Part shown: piece after piece, positions 40,245 through 48,938 of the stretch
How positions within the stretch are numbered: the stretch's first letter is position 1
Layout: each line of letters begins with the position of its first letter
Origin: Oscillospiraceae bacterium
GTDB lineage: Bacteria; Bacillota; Clostridia; Oscillospirales; Oscillospiraceae
Direction of reading: 5' to 3'
DNA: 64,000 nucleotides
Assembly (NCBI GenBank): GCA_017465625.1
Contig: JAFTVV010000037.1
Coordinates: 62,001-126,000 of the forward strand
Notes under the pieces: model-generated
What the model was told of the DNA's origin: nothing
The model's input: only the letters and a program-made list of their open reading frames with translations
Database searches by the model: none
Position numbers and translations under genes: made by a program

Positions 40245-41323
40245 TGAATGCCTATGATCAGGCGGTCTTCCTGCAAAAGGCACTGCATAACCTGCCGGAG
40301 GCATCCGGGCAGGAGCAGAAAACGAAAGCCGTGCTGATGGAATTTTTAAAGGGTGTTCAGGGCCTGACGGTGGTGGACAAGGGCGCGTGGTTTTACGCGG
40401 TCCACAGGGAGGGAAACACCGTTCCCTCTGTTGGCTTTCGGGCGGAAATGGATGCCATCGCGGATGAAAACGGGCAGATCTATCACGGCTGTGGGCACGA
40501 CGGTCATTGTGCCATTGTAGCGGCACTTGCGGCCTGGACTGTGGAAAAAACGTTGGGTAAAAACGTGTATTTCGTATTTCAGCACGCAGAGGAAACCGGA
40601 GAAGGTGCCAAAGCTTGTGCAGAGCTGTTTGGGGAGGAAAATGTGGATGCCCTGTTCGGCTTCCATAACACCCCCGGATATCCGGAGGGTACGGTTTTAC
40701 TGCTGCCCCATACGGTTGCCTGTGCGTCCCGTGGTCTGACCTTGCGGTTTTCCGGCAAGCAGAGCCACGCCGCAGATCCCAATGCAGGCAACAATCCCAT
40801 TTTCCCCATGTCGGAATTTTTCAGCAAATGGCAGGAGCTGACAGATGCCTCTGCTTTTGATGGGATGGTACTGGCGACGCCCATCTATATGAATGCCGGA
40901 AGTCACACCTTCGGTGTGGCGGCAGGCAGCGGTGAGATTGGTTTGACACTGCGCAGCTGGTACAATTCGGATTTGGAAAAGCTGGAACAAAAGCTTGTAA
41001 ACTACGCCACCGAGCTGGCAGAGCAATACGGGGTACTGCTCACCCACGAAACCCACGACGTTTTTTACGCAACCGTCAACGACCCTAAAATCTTTCGGCG
41101 GTGTGAAACGGCAATTCAAAAAGCGGGGCTTTCCGCAATGACCCTTTCTGAGCCGTTCCGTTCTTCCGATGATTTTGGGCGCTTCTGCAGCTTTGTCCGT
41201 ACCTGTTATATCGGGATCGGCAGCGGCGAGCAGGCAGCCCCTCTGCACACCCCCGGTTATCAATGGAACAATGCTGTAACAGATACAGCACTAAAGTTAT
41301 TTCAAACAATTATTTTAAATTAA
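40241..41323 (+). CDS. M20-family amidohydrolase in the arginine operon
   Basis: 360 residues. The metal site is YHGCGHDGHCA with VFQHAEETGEGAKAC, as in M20D aminoacylase/hippurate hydrolase enzymes. A dimerisation domain lies about 170-275 (LRFSGKQSHAADPNAG). Family members remove an acyl group from N-acyl amino acids. Placed between argH and an amino-acid transporter, it may deacylate an imported acyl-amino acid, for example an N-acyl form of ornithine, citrulline or arginine. That is inference. The ATG at 40241 has GGAGG 7 nt upstream, inside argH. It is shorter than usual (about 390). Confidence 0.8.
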   Translation: MMNAYDQAVFLQKALHNLPEASGQEQKTKAVLMEFLKGVQGLTVVDKGAWFYAVHREGNTVPSVGFRAEMDAIADENGQIYHGCGHDGHCAIVAALAAWTVEKTLGKNVYFVFQHAEETGEGAKACAELFGEENVDALFGFHNTPGYPEGTVLLLPHTVACASRGLTLRFSGKQSHAADPNAGNNPIFPMSEFFSKWQELTDASAFDGMVLATPIYMNAGSHTFGVAAGSGEIGLTLRSWYNSDLEKLEQKLVNYATELAEQYGVLLTHETHDVFYATVNDPKIFRRCETAIQKAGLSAMTLSEPFRSSDDFGRFCSFVRTCYIGIGSGEQAAPLHTPGYQWNNAVTDTALKLFQTIILN

Positions 41324-41338
41324 AAGGAGATTATCACA

Positions 41339-42109
41339 ATGAAAAGATGGATGAGCTTATTATTGGTTTTGGTGCTTTGCGTGTGCTTGGCTGCTTGCGG
41401 CAGCAAGGGTAAGAGCGTAGAGGACATTCAGAAAGCAGGCAAATTGGTAGTGGCTACAAGCCCCGACTTCCCGCCCTTTGAATACCTGGATGGTGACCAG
41501 GTTGTGGGTATCGAAGTTGAGATCATGCAAATGGTGGCAGACGAGCTGGGCGTGACACTGGAGATCAAGCAGATGGACTTTGACTCTGTGCTTCCCGGTG
41601 TACAGGCCGGCAAGTACGATGTGGGTATGTCCGGCATCACCATCAACGCAAAGCGGCAGAAGAATGCTGATTTTACCCAGCCCTACTTCCTGGCTTCTCA
41701 GGCCATCGTGGTAAAGAGCGACAGCCCGATTACCTGCAAGGCCGATTTGGAGGGCAAGAAGGTTTCTGTCCAGACCGGTACCACCGCAGAAGAGTATTGT
41801 ATGGCGAACGGCTATCAGGTCAGCGCTTTCCAGGCCAATAACGATGCCTGCAGCGCACTGCTGTCCGGCAAGGTGGATGCCTGGGTCGTGGACAATGAGG
41901 TGGCTTTGGATCTGTCTGCACAGACCGACGGCGCTACCAAGGTGCTGGATGAGGCCATGACCTCCGAGCCCTACGGCTTCGCTTTTGCCAAGGGCAGCGA
42001 CTCTCTGGTTGCCGAGATCGACAAGCTGCTGGACAAGTGGCTGGCAGACGGCACCATTGAAGCACTGTTCGACAAGTACGATGTGCCTTTTGTATCCCCC
42101 AAGGGATAA
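41339..42109 (+). CDS. Polar amino-acid ABC transporter, solute-binding lipoprotein
   Basis: 256 residues. A lipoprotein signal (LCVCLAACGS) and SBP family 3 fold follow: KLVVATSPDFPPFEY, GIEVEIMQMVADELG and FDSVLPGVQAGKYDVGMSGITI. These are typical of basic or polar amino-acid receptors (ArtJ/HisJ/GlnH). Together with its permease and ATPase in an arginine operon, it probably takes up arginine, ornithine or citrulline. Confidence 0.9.
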   Translation: MKRWMSLLLVLVLCVCLAACGSKGKSVEDIQKAGKLVVATSPDFPPFEYLDGDQVVGIEVEIMQMVADELGVTLEIKQMDFDSVLPGVQAGKYDVGMSGITINAKRQKNADFTQPYFLASQAIVVKSDSPITCKADLEGKKVSVQTGTTAEEYCMANGYQVSAFQANNDACSALLSGKVDAWVVDNEVALDLSAQTDGATKVLDEAMTSEPYGFAFAKGSDSLVAEIDKLLDKWLADGTIEALFDKYDVPFVSPKG

Positions 42110-42124
42110 TGGCAAGGAGTAACA

Positions 42125-42859
42125 ATGAAGGAATTTTTTCAAAGCTGTTCCCAGTTCTTTGAGGACTGGGGGCAGCAGCTTTATGACACGTTCATTGAAG
42201 ATGAACGGTATATGTGGCTGGTCAGAGGCCTGGGCAATACCTTGCTCATTACAATCGGTGCACTGCTGATCGGTGTTGTACTGGGTACGATTATTGCAGT
42301 TACAAAATATTTTTCCGAAGACCGCAGAGCACTGCGGTTTTTGGGCAAGCTTTGCGATATTTACGTCACCACCGTGCGCGGTATTCCGGTGGTTGTGCTG
42401 CTGATCATTTTCTATTTTATCGTATTTGCCAGCTATGATAACGGCGTGGTGGTGGCAACAATCACCTTCGGTATCAACTCGGCTGCCTATATGGCAGAGC
42501 TGATTCGTGGCGGCATCAACTCCGTAGATCCGGGGCAGATGGAGGCAGGCAGAAGCTTGGGTATGACCAAGCTGCAGGCCACACGCAAGGTGATATTTCC
42601 CCAGGCTATCAAGAATATCCTGCCGGCCATTGGCAACGAAATGATTGCGCTTTTGAAGGAAACTGCCGTTGCCGGTTATGTGGCGGTAGAGGATTTGACC
42701 CGTGCCGGCAACTTGATCCGGAATAATACTTACGATGCATTTAACCCGTTGATTGCTGTGGCACTGGTGTATTTGGTGTTGGTGATTATACTGACCAAAT
42801 TGATGGGCAAGCTGGAAAGAAGGATGAGAAAAAATGATCGAAGTAAAAAATCTGCATAA
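42125..42859 (+). CDS. Polar amino-acid ABC transporter permease
   Basis: 244 residues with five membrane helices. The HisMQ-family signature is seen in [15 protein letters not shown] and the EAA loop [23 protein letters not shown]. One permease gene suggests a homodimer. It overlaps the ATPase gene by 26 bp. Confidence 0.92.
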   Translation: MKEFFQSCSQFFEDWGQQLYDTFIEDERYMWLVRGLGNTLLITIGALLIGVVLGTIIAVTKYFSEDRRALRFLGKLCDIYVTTVRGIPVVVLLIIFYFIVFASYDNGVVVATITFGINSAAYMAELIRGGINSVDPGQMEAGRSLGMTKLQATRKVIFPQAIKNILPAIGNEMIALLKETAVAGYVAVEDLTRAGNLIRNNTYDAFNPLIAVALVYLVLVIILTKLMGKLERRMRKNDRSKKSA

Positions 42860-43556
42860 GAATTTTGAAGACCTGGAAGTCCTGAAAGGGATTACCACAA
42901 CCATCCATCCCAGTGACGTGGTCTGTGTGATCGGACCTTCCGGCTCCGGAAAATCCACTTTCCTGCGGTGCCTGAATTTATTGGAAAAGCCCACCTCCGG
43001 TCAGATTATTTTAGAAGGAAACGATTTGACCGATAAAAAGACAAATTTAAACCTGCACCGGCAAAAAATGGGGATGGTATTTCAGCAGTTCCATCTGTTT
43101 CCCCATATGACGGTGCTGGATAATTTGACTGCCGCCCCTGTAATGGTGAAGAAGATTCCCAAAGAGGATGCGGTTGCAAAGGCAATGGAGCTGCTCAAAC
43201 GGGTAGGCTTGGACGATCGGGCAGATGCCTATCCGGATCAGCTTTCCGGCGGTCAGAAGCAGAGAGTCGCCATTGTGCGCGCATTGTGTATGGAGCCGGA
43301 TGTGATGCTCTTTGACGAACCCACCTCCGCACTGGACCCGGAAATGGTCGGCGAGGTTTTGGACGTCATGAAGGAGCTGGCGAGAGCCGGCATGACCATG
43401 GTGGTGGTCACTCACGAAATGGGCTTTGCACGAGAGGTGTCCAATCGGGTGATGTTTATGGATGAAGGCGTGATTATGGAGGAGGGCACACCGGAAGAGG
43501 TGTTTGGCAATCCCCAATGTGAGCGCCTGAAAACCTTCTTATCCAAGGTGCTGTGA
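42834..43556 (+). CDS. Polar amino-acid ABC transporter ATP-binding protein
   Basis: 240 residues. Walker [11 protein letters not shown]-loop [14 protein letters not shown], signature [15 protein letters not shown], Walker [14 protein letters not shown] and the switch His in VTHEMGFA are all intact. It has the usual GlnQ/HisP length. The start lies within the permease gene. It overlaps nothing downstream but ends 8 bp before argF. Confidence 0.95.
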   Translation: MIEVKNLHKNFEDLEVLKGITTTIHPSDVVCVIGPSGSGKSTFLRCLNLLEKPTSGQIILEGNDLTDKKTNLNLHRQKMGMVFQQFHLFPHMTVLDNLTAAPVMVKKIPKEDAVAKAMELLKRVGLDDRADAYPDQLSGGQKQRVAIVRALCMEPDVMLFDEPTSALDPEMVGEVLDVMKELARAGMTMVVVTHEMGFAREVSNRVMFMDEGVIMEEGTPEEVFGNPQCERLKTFLSKVL

Positions 43557-43564
43557 GGTGGAAT

Positions 43565-44545
43565 ATGAAAGGTAGAGACTTTTTAAAGCTGCTGGACTTC
43601 ACGCAGGAAGAAATTTTACAGCTGATTGATCTGGCGGCAGAATTAAAGCAAAAGAAAAAAGCAGGCATCCCCCACAAGCTTTGTGCAGGGAAAAACATTG
43701 CTTTGATTTTTGAAAAAACCAGTACCCGTACCCGTTGCTCCTTTGAGGTGGCCGCTTACGATTTGGGTATGGGCGTGACTTATCTGGAGCCTACCGGCTC
43801 GCAAATTGGAAAGAAAGAGTCCATTGCGGATACGGCACGGGTTTTGGCATCGATTTACGACGGCATTGAGTACCGTGGCTACGGGCAGGAAATCGTAGAG
43901 GAACTGGCAAAGTATGCCTCTGTTCCCGTGTGGAACGGTCTGACCAACGAATTCCATCCCACCCAAATTCTGGCGGATATGCTCACCATTCGGGAGCAGT
44001 TCGGTCACCTGCAGGGCATCAATTTCGTCTATATGGGAGACGCCCGGTACAATATGGGCAACTCTCTGATGGTGGGCTGTGCCAAGCTGGGTCTGAACTT
44101 TACAGCCTGCTGTCCGGAAAAGTATTTCCCCAATCAGGCACTGATCGAGCAGTGCAAACAGATTGCGGCACAAAGCGGTGCGGTTTTGCGTTTTGAGACC
44201 GACCCTGTGGTGGCAGTCAAAGGCGCAGATGTGATTTATACCGATGTTTGGGTTTCTATGGGCGAGCCGGCGGAGGTTTGGCAGGAGCGCATTGCAGAAT
44301 TGTCCCCCTATCAGGTTAATACGGCGCTGATGCAGGCCACCGGCAAAGCGGAGACGGTGTTTATGCACTGCCTGCCGGCATTCCACGATTTAAAAACCAC
44401 CATCGGCAAGGAAATCGGTGAGAAGTTCCATATTGCCGCTATGGAGGTCACGGACGAAGTGTTTGAAAGCAGTCAGTCCATCGTGTTTAGGGAGGCGGAA
44501 AACAGAATGCACACGATTAAGGCGGTTATGGCGGCAACGCTGTAA
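43565..44545 (+). CDS. argF: Ornithine carbamoyltransferase
   Basis: 326 residues. The carbamoyl-phosphate loop is [17 protein letters not shown], and ornithine binding is in [18 protein letters not shown] and [12 protein letters not shown] are also standard. It makes citrulline. The ATG at 43565 follows GAGGTGG; a GTG 12 bp earlier precedes the site and is unlikely. It could serve the biosynthetic or the catabolic direction, but the operon of argGH and ArgR-like boxes favours biosynthesis. Confidence 0.94.
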   Translation: MKGRDFLKLLDFTQEEILQLIDLAAELKQKKKAGIPHKLCAGKNIALIFEKTSTRTRCSFEVAAYDLGMGVTYLEPTGSQIGKKESIADTARVLASIYDGIEYRGYGQEIVEELAKYASVPVWNGLTNEFHPTQILADMLTIREQFGHLQGINFVYMGDARYNMGNSLMVGCAKLGLNFTACCPEKYFPNQALIEQCKQIAAQSGAVLRFETDPVVAVKGADVIYTDVWVSMGEPAEVWQERIAELSPYQVNTALMQATGKAETVFMHCLPAFHDLKTTIGKEIGEKFHIAAMEVTDEVFESSQSIVFREAENRMHTIKAVMAATL

Positions 44546-44575
44546 TGTTGCCCCAAAGTACATAATAGCGAAAAG

Positions 44576-44605
44576 GGAGCAGTTGCAACGTTTTGCAACT
44601 GCTCC
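44576..44605. terminator. Bidirectional terminator between argF and spoIIP
   Basis: A 13-bp stem GGAGCAGTTGCAA/TTGCAACTGCTCC with a 4-nt loop. It overlaps the spoIIP stop codon by one base. No long T-run is present on either strand. Confidence 0.6.
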
Positions 44606-45549
44606 TAATTGCTGCCGTGGGACAGCGCTGCTATACCCTCGGATAAAAACTGCACAGCCTGTAATGCGTGTGCTTTTTGATCTCCTGCCGTGCCCACCTC
44701 AATGAGCAGCATTCCACGGGATAAATCCTGATTAAAGGCACTGGATCGCATACAAATCGGGCGGCACAAGCCAGGATACTTTTTTTCCAAAATGGTCTGC
44801 AGCTTCAGGGCGGTGCTTAAATTTTGGGACCAATCCGGATGATTCCAGCCGTCCGCATCTGTGCCCACCAGGAACATCAGACGGGAGGTGGTGACACCGT
44901 TGACGGTAATTGCACCGCTGGCTTGGTTGCCACTGCTGTCGGTATAGGCATCCCGATGCAGATCAATCACCATTTGAATGGATGGATACTGCTGCAGGTA
45001 CTGTTCGATGGTGTCCCGGCAGCGAAAATATGCGCCGTCATAGTAGGGGTCGTCGTGCAATGTGGTATCGTGCAAAACCGCAATGCCCTTGCTTCTGAGG
45101 CTTTGCGCCAAGGCTTCGCCTACAGAGACCATATTTTGCGCCTTGTCGGTGGTGCGATAGTCGGCAGTGCCCTCATAGCCTTCGCAGGCGTGGGTATGCA
45201 CAATCAGTACGCTGGGGGCTTCTGTGGTCAAGTCCCAGGATAGGGGAGCAGTCAGCATTGCAGGTACATCCAACGTGTAGTCCGGGTAATTTGTAATGTG
45301 CAGAAGCGTGGCATCGTCAGGGGAGAAGGAGGGCAGCGGCTGGGTTTCTTCCGGCACAGTTTCCAGGGGCACGGTCGTCTGCTCCGGCGGCACATAGACC
45401 ATTCCTGTCCCGGCATAAAGCAGAAAGGCACGGACCTTTGGTCCGGTAAGAACGTCTAAGCATTGATGAAAAAATCCTCCGGCATGCAGCCGAAGACCGA
45501 TGGCAAACAGTATCATAACGGCACAAAAGCGTATGGTTTTTTTGTCCAC
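44605..45549 (-). CDS. spoIIP: Stage II sporulation protein P
   Basis: 314 residues. A single N-terminal membrane segment (FCAVMILFAIGL) puts the rest outside. The amidase/endopeptidase domain has VLIVHTHACEGY (zinc His and Glu), VIDLHRDAYTD and LLIEVGTAG. With SpoIID/SpoIIM it degrades septal peptidoglycan during engulfment. I start at GTG 45549, 6 nt after GGAGG. The frame from 45567 begins upstream of that site. It is alone; gpr, its frequent neighbour, is not here. Confidence 0.9.
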   Translation of the reverse strand: MDKKTIRFCAVMILFAIGLRLHAGGFFHQCLDVLTGPKVRAFLLYAGTGMVYVPPEQTTVPLETVPEETQPLPSFSPDDATLLHITNYPDYTLDVPAMLTAPLSWDLTTEAPSVLIVHTHACEGYEGTADYRTTDKAQNMVSVGEALAQSLRSKGIAVLHDTTLHDDPYYDGAYFRCRDTIEQYLQQYPSIQMVIDLHRDAYTDSSGNQASGAITVNGVTTSRLMFLVGTDADGWNHPDWSQNLSTALKLQTILEKKYPGLCRPICMRSSAFNQDLSRGMLLIEVGTAGDQKAHALQAVQFLSEGIAALSHGSN

Positions 45550-45571
45550 AGCGCACCTCCATTCCAATAAA

Positions 45572-45602
45572 AAACGGACAGAGAAGCGTTTCTCTGTCCG
45601 TT
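45572..45602 (-). terminator. tadA terminator
   Basis: A 12-bp stem AACGGACAGAGA with its complement and 6-nt loop is followed on the minus strand by TTTTATT. Confidence 0.8.
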
Positions 45603-45607
45603 CTGCT

Positions 45608-46087
45608 TTATTCCGGTTTCTTCCATTTGGGACGACTGCGCAGGGTAATCCGCAGGTCCTTAAAAAAATCTGTAAGTAAGCAGGCGCAATCGTCCTCCAA
45701 TAAACCGCCCTCTACGACGGGATGGTGATTAAATGCCATTTGGGTCAAATCACACACAGAGCCGCAAGCTCCGCATTTTTCATCCCGTGCGCCAAATACC
45801 ACCCGGGGAATACGGGCGTTGATGATGGCCCCACTGCACATGGGACACGGCTCTAAGGTGACATACAGGGTGCAGTCCCATAGACGCCAGCCGCCCAAAG
45901 CGGCGCAAGCCTCGTGAATGGCCTCTATTTCCGCGTGGGCAAGAGCGTTGCGGTTTTTCTCTCTGCGGTTGCGTCCCCGTCCCACGATCTGGTCGCCTTG
46001 TACCACCACACAGCCTACCGGTACTTCTCCCTCTTCGTAAGCCTGTTTTGCCAGTAAAAGCGCTTCACGCATAAATTGCTCGTCCAT
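45608..46087 (-). CDS. tadA: tRNA-specific adenosine deaminase TadA
   Basis: 159 residues of the cytidine-deaminase fold. HAEIEAI provides the zinc His and catalytic Glu, and EPCPMCSGAI the two Cys ligands. It converts A34 to inosine in tRNA-Arg(ACG). AGGGGG lies 7 nt before the ATG at 46087. The enzyme has a normal length. It is one of several tRNA-modification genes in the window (trmFO, queH, queT). Confidence 0.93.
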   Translation of the reverse strand: MDEQFMREALLLAKQAYEEGEVPVGCVVVQGDQIVGRGRNRREKNRNALAHAEIEAIHEACAALGGWRLWDCTLYVTLEPCPMCSGAIINARIPRVVFGARDEKCGACGSVCDLTQMAFNHHPVVEGGLLEDDCACLLTDFFKDLRITLRSRPKWKKPE

Positions 46088-46157
46088 CTGCACACCCCCT
46101 TCGGTTTACACCTATATTACAGGTCTGCGCCCAAAAAATCAAGGGAAAACTGTAGGC

Positions 46158-46187
46158 TTGTCAAAAGGCGGTAGAATATGTTATAAT
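46158..46187 (+). promoter_or_regulatory. queH promoter
   Basis: TTGTCA (46158-46163), an 18-bp spacer and TATAAT (46182-46187), 30 bp before the GTG start. Confidence 0.7.
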
Positions 46188-46217
46188 GCTATCAAATGTC
46201 CGTTGGAGGTGATGAAG

Positions 46218-46763
46218 GTGAAGACGTTACTGCATATCTGCTGTGCGCCCTGTGCCAATCAGTGTATTGAGGTATTGCGGGGAGATCAAATTGAAGTGAC
46301 CGGCTATTGGTACAATCCCAACATCCATCCCTTCACCGAATATCGGGCAAGACGGGATTGTTTGCGATCTTATGCGCAGACCATCGACCTGCCGATTATC
46401 GAGCAAAACGAGTATGCCCTTCGTCCCTTTGTGCGGAACGTGGCAGAGGATCTGGATCACCGGTGCGGCAAATGCTATGAGATGCGGCTGTTTGAAGCGG
46501 CACGCACCGCCAAGGAGGGCGGCTTCGACAGCTTTACCTCCAGCCTGTTTATCAGCCCCTACCAAAACTTTGACCTGATGCGTGAAACGGCAGAACGGGC
46601 GGCGGCGGCATACGGGGTAGACTTTTTGTTCAGGGACTTCCGCCCCTATTTCCGTGCCGGTCAGGAAAAGGCCCGTGAGCTGGGCTTTTATATGCAGAAA
46701 TACTGCGGTTGCGTGTTCTCCGAGGAGGAGCGCTATATTAAATCCAAGAAAATTATCAGGTGA
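46218..46763 (+). CDS. queH: Epoxyqueuosine reductase QueH
   Basis: 181 residues. The N-terminal KTLLHICCAPCANQC gives the adjacent and CxxC cysteines, with CGKCYEMR and KYCGCVFSEEERY further on. These match QueH (DUF208), which binds a 4Fe-4S cluster and a neighbouring metal and makes the last step to queuosine in tRNA. The start is GTG 46218 (GGAGG 8 nt upstream), since ATG 46212 leaves only 2 nt. With the queT transporter at 54387, it suggests salvage and completion of queuosine. Confidence 0.9.
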   Translation: MKTLLHICCAPCANQCIEVLRGDQIEVTGYWYNPNIHPFTEYRARRDCLRSYAQTIDLPIIEQNEYALRPFVRNVAEDLDHRCGKCYEMRLFEAARTAKEGGFDSFTSSLFISPYQNFDLMRETAERAAAAYGVDFLFRDFRPYFRAGQEKARELGFYMQKYCGCVFSEEERYIKSKKIIR

Positions 46764-46767
46764 AGCT

Positions 46768-47898
46768 ATGAAAGAGATGAAATTTTCCGTCCCCTGTCTG
46801 TTTGGCTTAGAGGGCATTTGCGCCCAGGAGCTGAAGCATTTGGATATACCCAACGTGCAGGCAGAGAACGGTCGGGTACTGTTTACCGGTGGTTTAGAGG
46901 AAATGGCAAAGGCCAATGTGTGCCTGCGTACCGGTGAGCGTGTACTGCTGGTGCTGTCAGAATTTAAAGCAGAGAGCTTTGAACAGTTATTTCAGGGCGT
47001 ATATCAGACGGCACTGGAGGAGTATATTCCTGCCAACGGGCAATTTCCTGTGAAGGGCTACTGTCTCAACAGCCGCCTGATGAGCGTGCCCGACTGTCAG
47101 GCAATTATCAAAAAAGCGGCATCCCGTCGTTTGGGCGAAAAATACAACCTAAGCTGGATGCCGGAAACCGGTATCAAATACCAACTGCAGTTTTCAATTA
47201 TGCAGGATCAGGTGACGCTGTATATGGATACCACCGGTCAGGGTCTGCACAAGCGTGGCTACCGCGCTGTGGGCAACGATGCCCCTCTGCGTGAGACTTT
47301 GGCGGCGGCAATGGTGCTTTTGACCCAATATCGGGGCAGAGACTTTTTCTGGGATCCCTTCTGCGGCTCCGGCACTATTCCTATTGAGGCGGCACTGATT
47401 GCAAAAAACCGTGCCCCCGGCCTGTACCGCAGCTTTGTGGCTCAGCAGTACTGCTGGTCGGATAACGCAACCTGGGAACGGGTGCGTCTGCAGGCAAAGG
47501 AACGGGAATACCACGGGCAGTATAAAATTTTGGCTTCGGACAATGACCCCAAATGTGTGTCCCTGGCGATGGCCAACGCCAAAAAAGCAGGCGTTGCCGA
47601 TTGCATCACCTTCAAAGACGGTGATGCCACGAAGATGGACTTGCCTGCGCAGGAGGGCATCATCGTCTGTAATCCCCCCTACGGTCAGCGGATGATGGAA
47701 CAGCAAAGCGCCCAAAGGCTGTATGCCGCATTGGGTCGTCACCTGAAATTCGCCAACGGCTGGAAAAAATACATCATTACCTCTGAGCCGGAGTTTGAGC
47801 ATTACTACGGACGTCGTGCAGATAAAAAACGCAAGCTTTATAACGGTATGATTAAGTGTGATTACTATATGTATACCGACAAAAACCGGAAGAAATAA
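46768..47898 (+). CDS. THUMP-domain class I rRNA/tRNA methyltransferase (RlmL/YpsC-like)
   Basis: 376 residues. An N-terminal ferredoxin-like and THUMP region covers about 1-155. A UPF0020 methyltransferase domain follows: DPFCGSGTIPIEAALIAKNRAPG (SAM site), then the catalytic CNPPYGQRM, an N4/N2-type NPPY motif. It is probably an N2-methylguanosine enzyme for 23S rRNA. AGGTG precedes the ATG at 46768, 5 bp after queH. Confidence 0.88.
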   Translation: MKEMKFSVPCLFGLEGICAQELKHLDIPNVQAENGRVLFTGGLEEMAKANVCLRTGERVLLVLSEFKAESFEQLFQGVYQTALEEYIPANGQFPVKGYCLNSRLMSVPDCQAIIKKAASRRLGEKYNLSWMPETGIKYQLQFSIMQDQVTLYMDTTGQGLHKRGYRAVGNDAPLRETLAAAMVLLTQYRGRDFFWDPFCGSGTIPIEAALIAKNRAPGLYRSFVAQQYCWSDNATWERVRLQAKEREYHGQYKILASDNDPKCVSLAMANAKKAGVADCITFKDGDATKMDLPAQEGIIVCNPPYGQRMMEQQSAQRLYAALGRHLKFANGWKKYIITSEPEFEHYYGRRADKKRKLYNGMIKCDYYMYTDKNRKK

Positions 47899-47944
47899 AA
47901 ACTAAAAAATTCATCCGCGCGATAGAGAAAAAGAGGGGTCGAAG

Positions 47945-48874
47945 ATGAAGCATTTGTTTATTATCAATCCTGCGGCAGGCAGTCGGGATCACACCGCCCG
48001 GTACGAGGAGGAAATCCGTCGGGTGTGTGACAGTCACGGTTTAGACTACGAGATTGCCGTATCCCAAGCCCCCGGTCACTGCACGGAACTGGCGCGCAAG
48101 GCGGCGCAGACCGGAGAGGAATACCGCATCTACGCCTGCGGCGGTGACGGCACCTTAAACGAGGTGGTGGCCGGTGTGGTAGGCTATCCCAATGTGGCGG
48201 TGACCATGTATGTGGGTGGCAGCGGCAACGACTTTGTGAAGATCTTTAACGATACCGCCCCGTTTCGGGATTTGGAGCAGCTGTTGGATTGCACCGAGAC
48301 GGAATTTGATCTCATTCGCTGTAATGACGATGTGAGCCTGAACATCTGTTCTGTAGGCCTGGATGCCCGTGTTGGTCACGATGTGGCCCGCTATAAGCGA
48401 CTGCCGTTGCTCAGCGGCTTCCGTGCCTATGCGGTGTCTGCGCTGGTCAATATAATCAAGGGCATTTCAGAGCATTATGTGGTGGAGATCGACGGGGAGT
48501 GCATTGACGGAAAGCAAACCATGATTTGCGCCTGCAACGGTCGCTTTTACGGCGGCGGCTTTTGCCCTGTACCGGATGCTGATCCTACGGACGGTAAGCT
48601 GGAAGTTCTGTTGGTGAAAAAGGTAAGCCGTTTGCAAGTGTCCGGCGTGATCGGCAAGTATAAAAACGGCCGTTATAAGGAACTCAAAAAGCTGGTACGC
48701 CACTTCTCCACGGATAAAATCCGCATCATCTGTGATAAGCCCACCGGCATCAACCTGGATGGAGAGCTGCGTATGGGGCAGGAGATCGAAATTACCGTAG
48801 CGAATGAAAAATTGCGCTTTTTCTACCCTAAGCAGCTGACCTGGAAAAAGGAAGAAGCAGTTCAGTGCGTATAA
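47945..48874 (+). CDS. Diacylglycerol-kinase-family lipid kinase (DgkB/YegS-like)
   Basis: 309 residues. IINPAAGS and CGGDGTLNEVVAGV (nucleotide site) and a C-terminal beta domain with GGGFCPVPDADPTDGKLEVLL are typical. Substrate may be diacylglycerol, for lipid turnover, or another lipid alcohol. It lies 46 bp after the methyltransferase gene with its own GAGGGG-like site. Confidence 0.88.
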   Translation: MKHLFIINPAAGSRDHTARYEEEIRRVCDSHGLDYEIAVSQAPGHCTELARKAAQTGEEYRIYACGGDGTLNEVVAGVVGYPNVAVTMYVGGSGNDFVKIFNDTAPFRDLEQLLDCTETEFDLIRCNDDVSLNICSVGLDARVGHDVARYKRLPLLSGFRAYAVSALVNIIKGISEHYVVEIDGECIDGKQTMICACNGRFYGGGFCPVPDADPTDGKLEVLLVKKVSRLQVSGVIGKYKNGRYKELKKLVRHFSTDKIRIICDKPTGINLDGELRMGQEIEITVANEKLRFFYPKQLTWKKEEAVQCV

Positions 48875-48889
48875 AATGGCTATAATCAA

Positions 48890-48926
48890 AATTGGGGTCA
48901 GGCGATGTGTTCGCCTGACCCCAATT
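48890..48926. terminator. Strong hairpin between convergent genes
   Basis: A perfect 16-bp stem AATTGGGGTCAGGCGA with its complement and 5-nt loop. It lies between the lipid kinase and the convergent epimerase gene. T-rich tails are weak, but it probably terminates both. Confidence 0.7.
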
Positions 48927-48938
48927 CTTATAAAATTT

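Noticed and set aside
44576..44605. Further Crp/Fnr site, because GTTGCAAC recurs after argF
   Set aside because: Only the palindromic core matches and there is no TGTGACA half. It is explained as the arm of a terminator stem.
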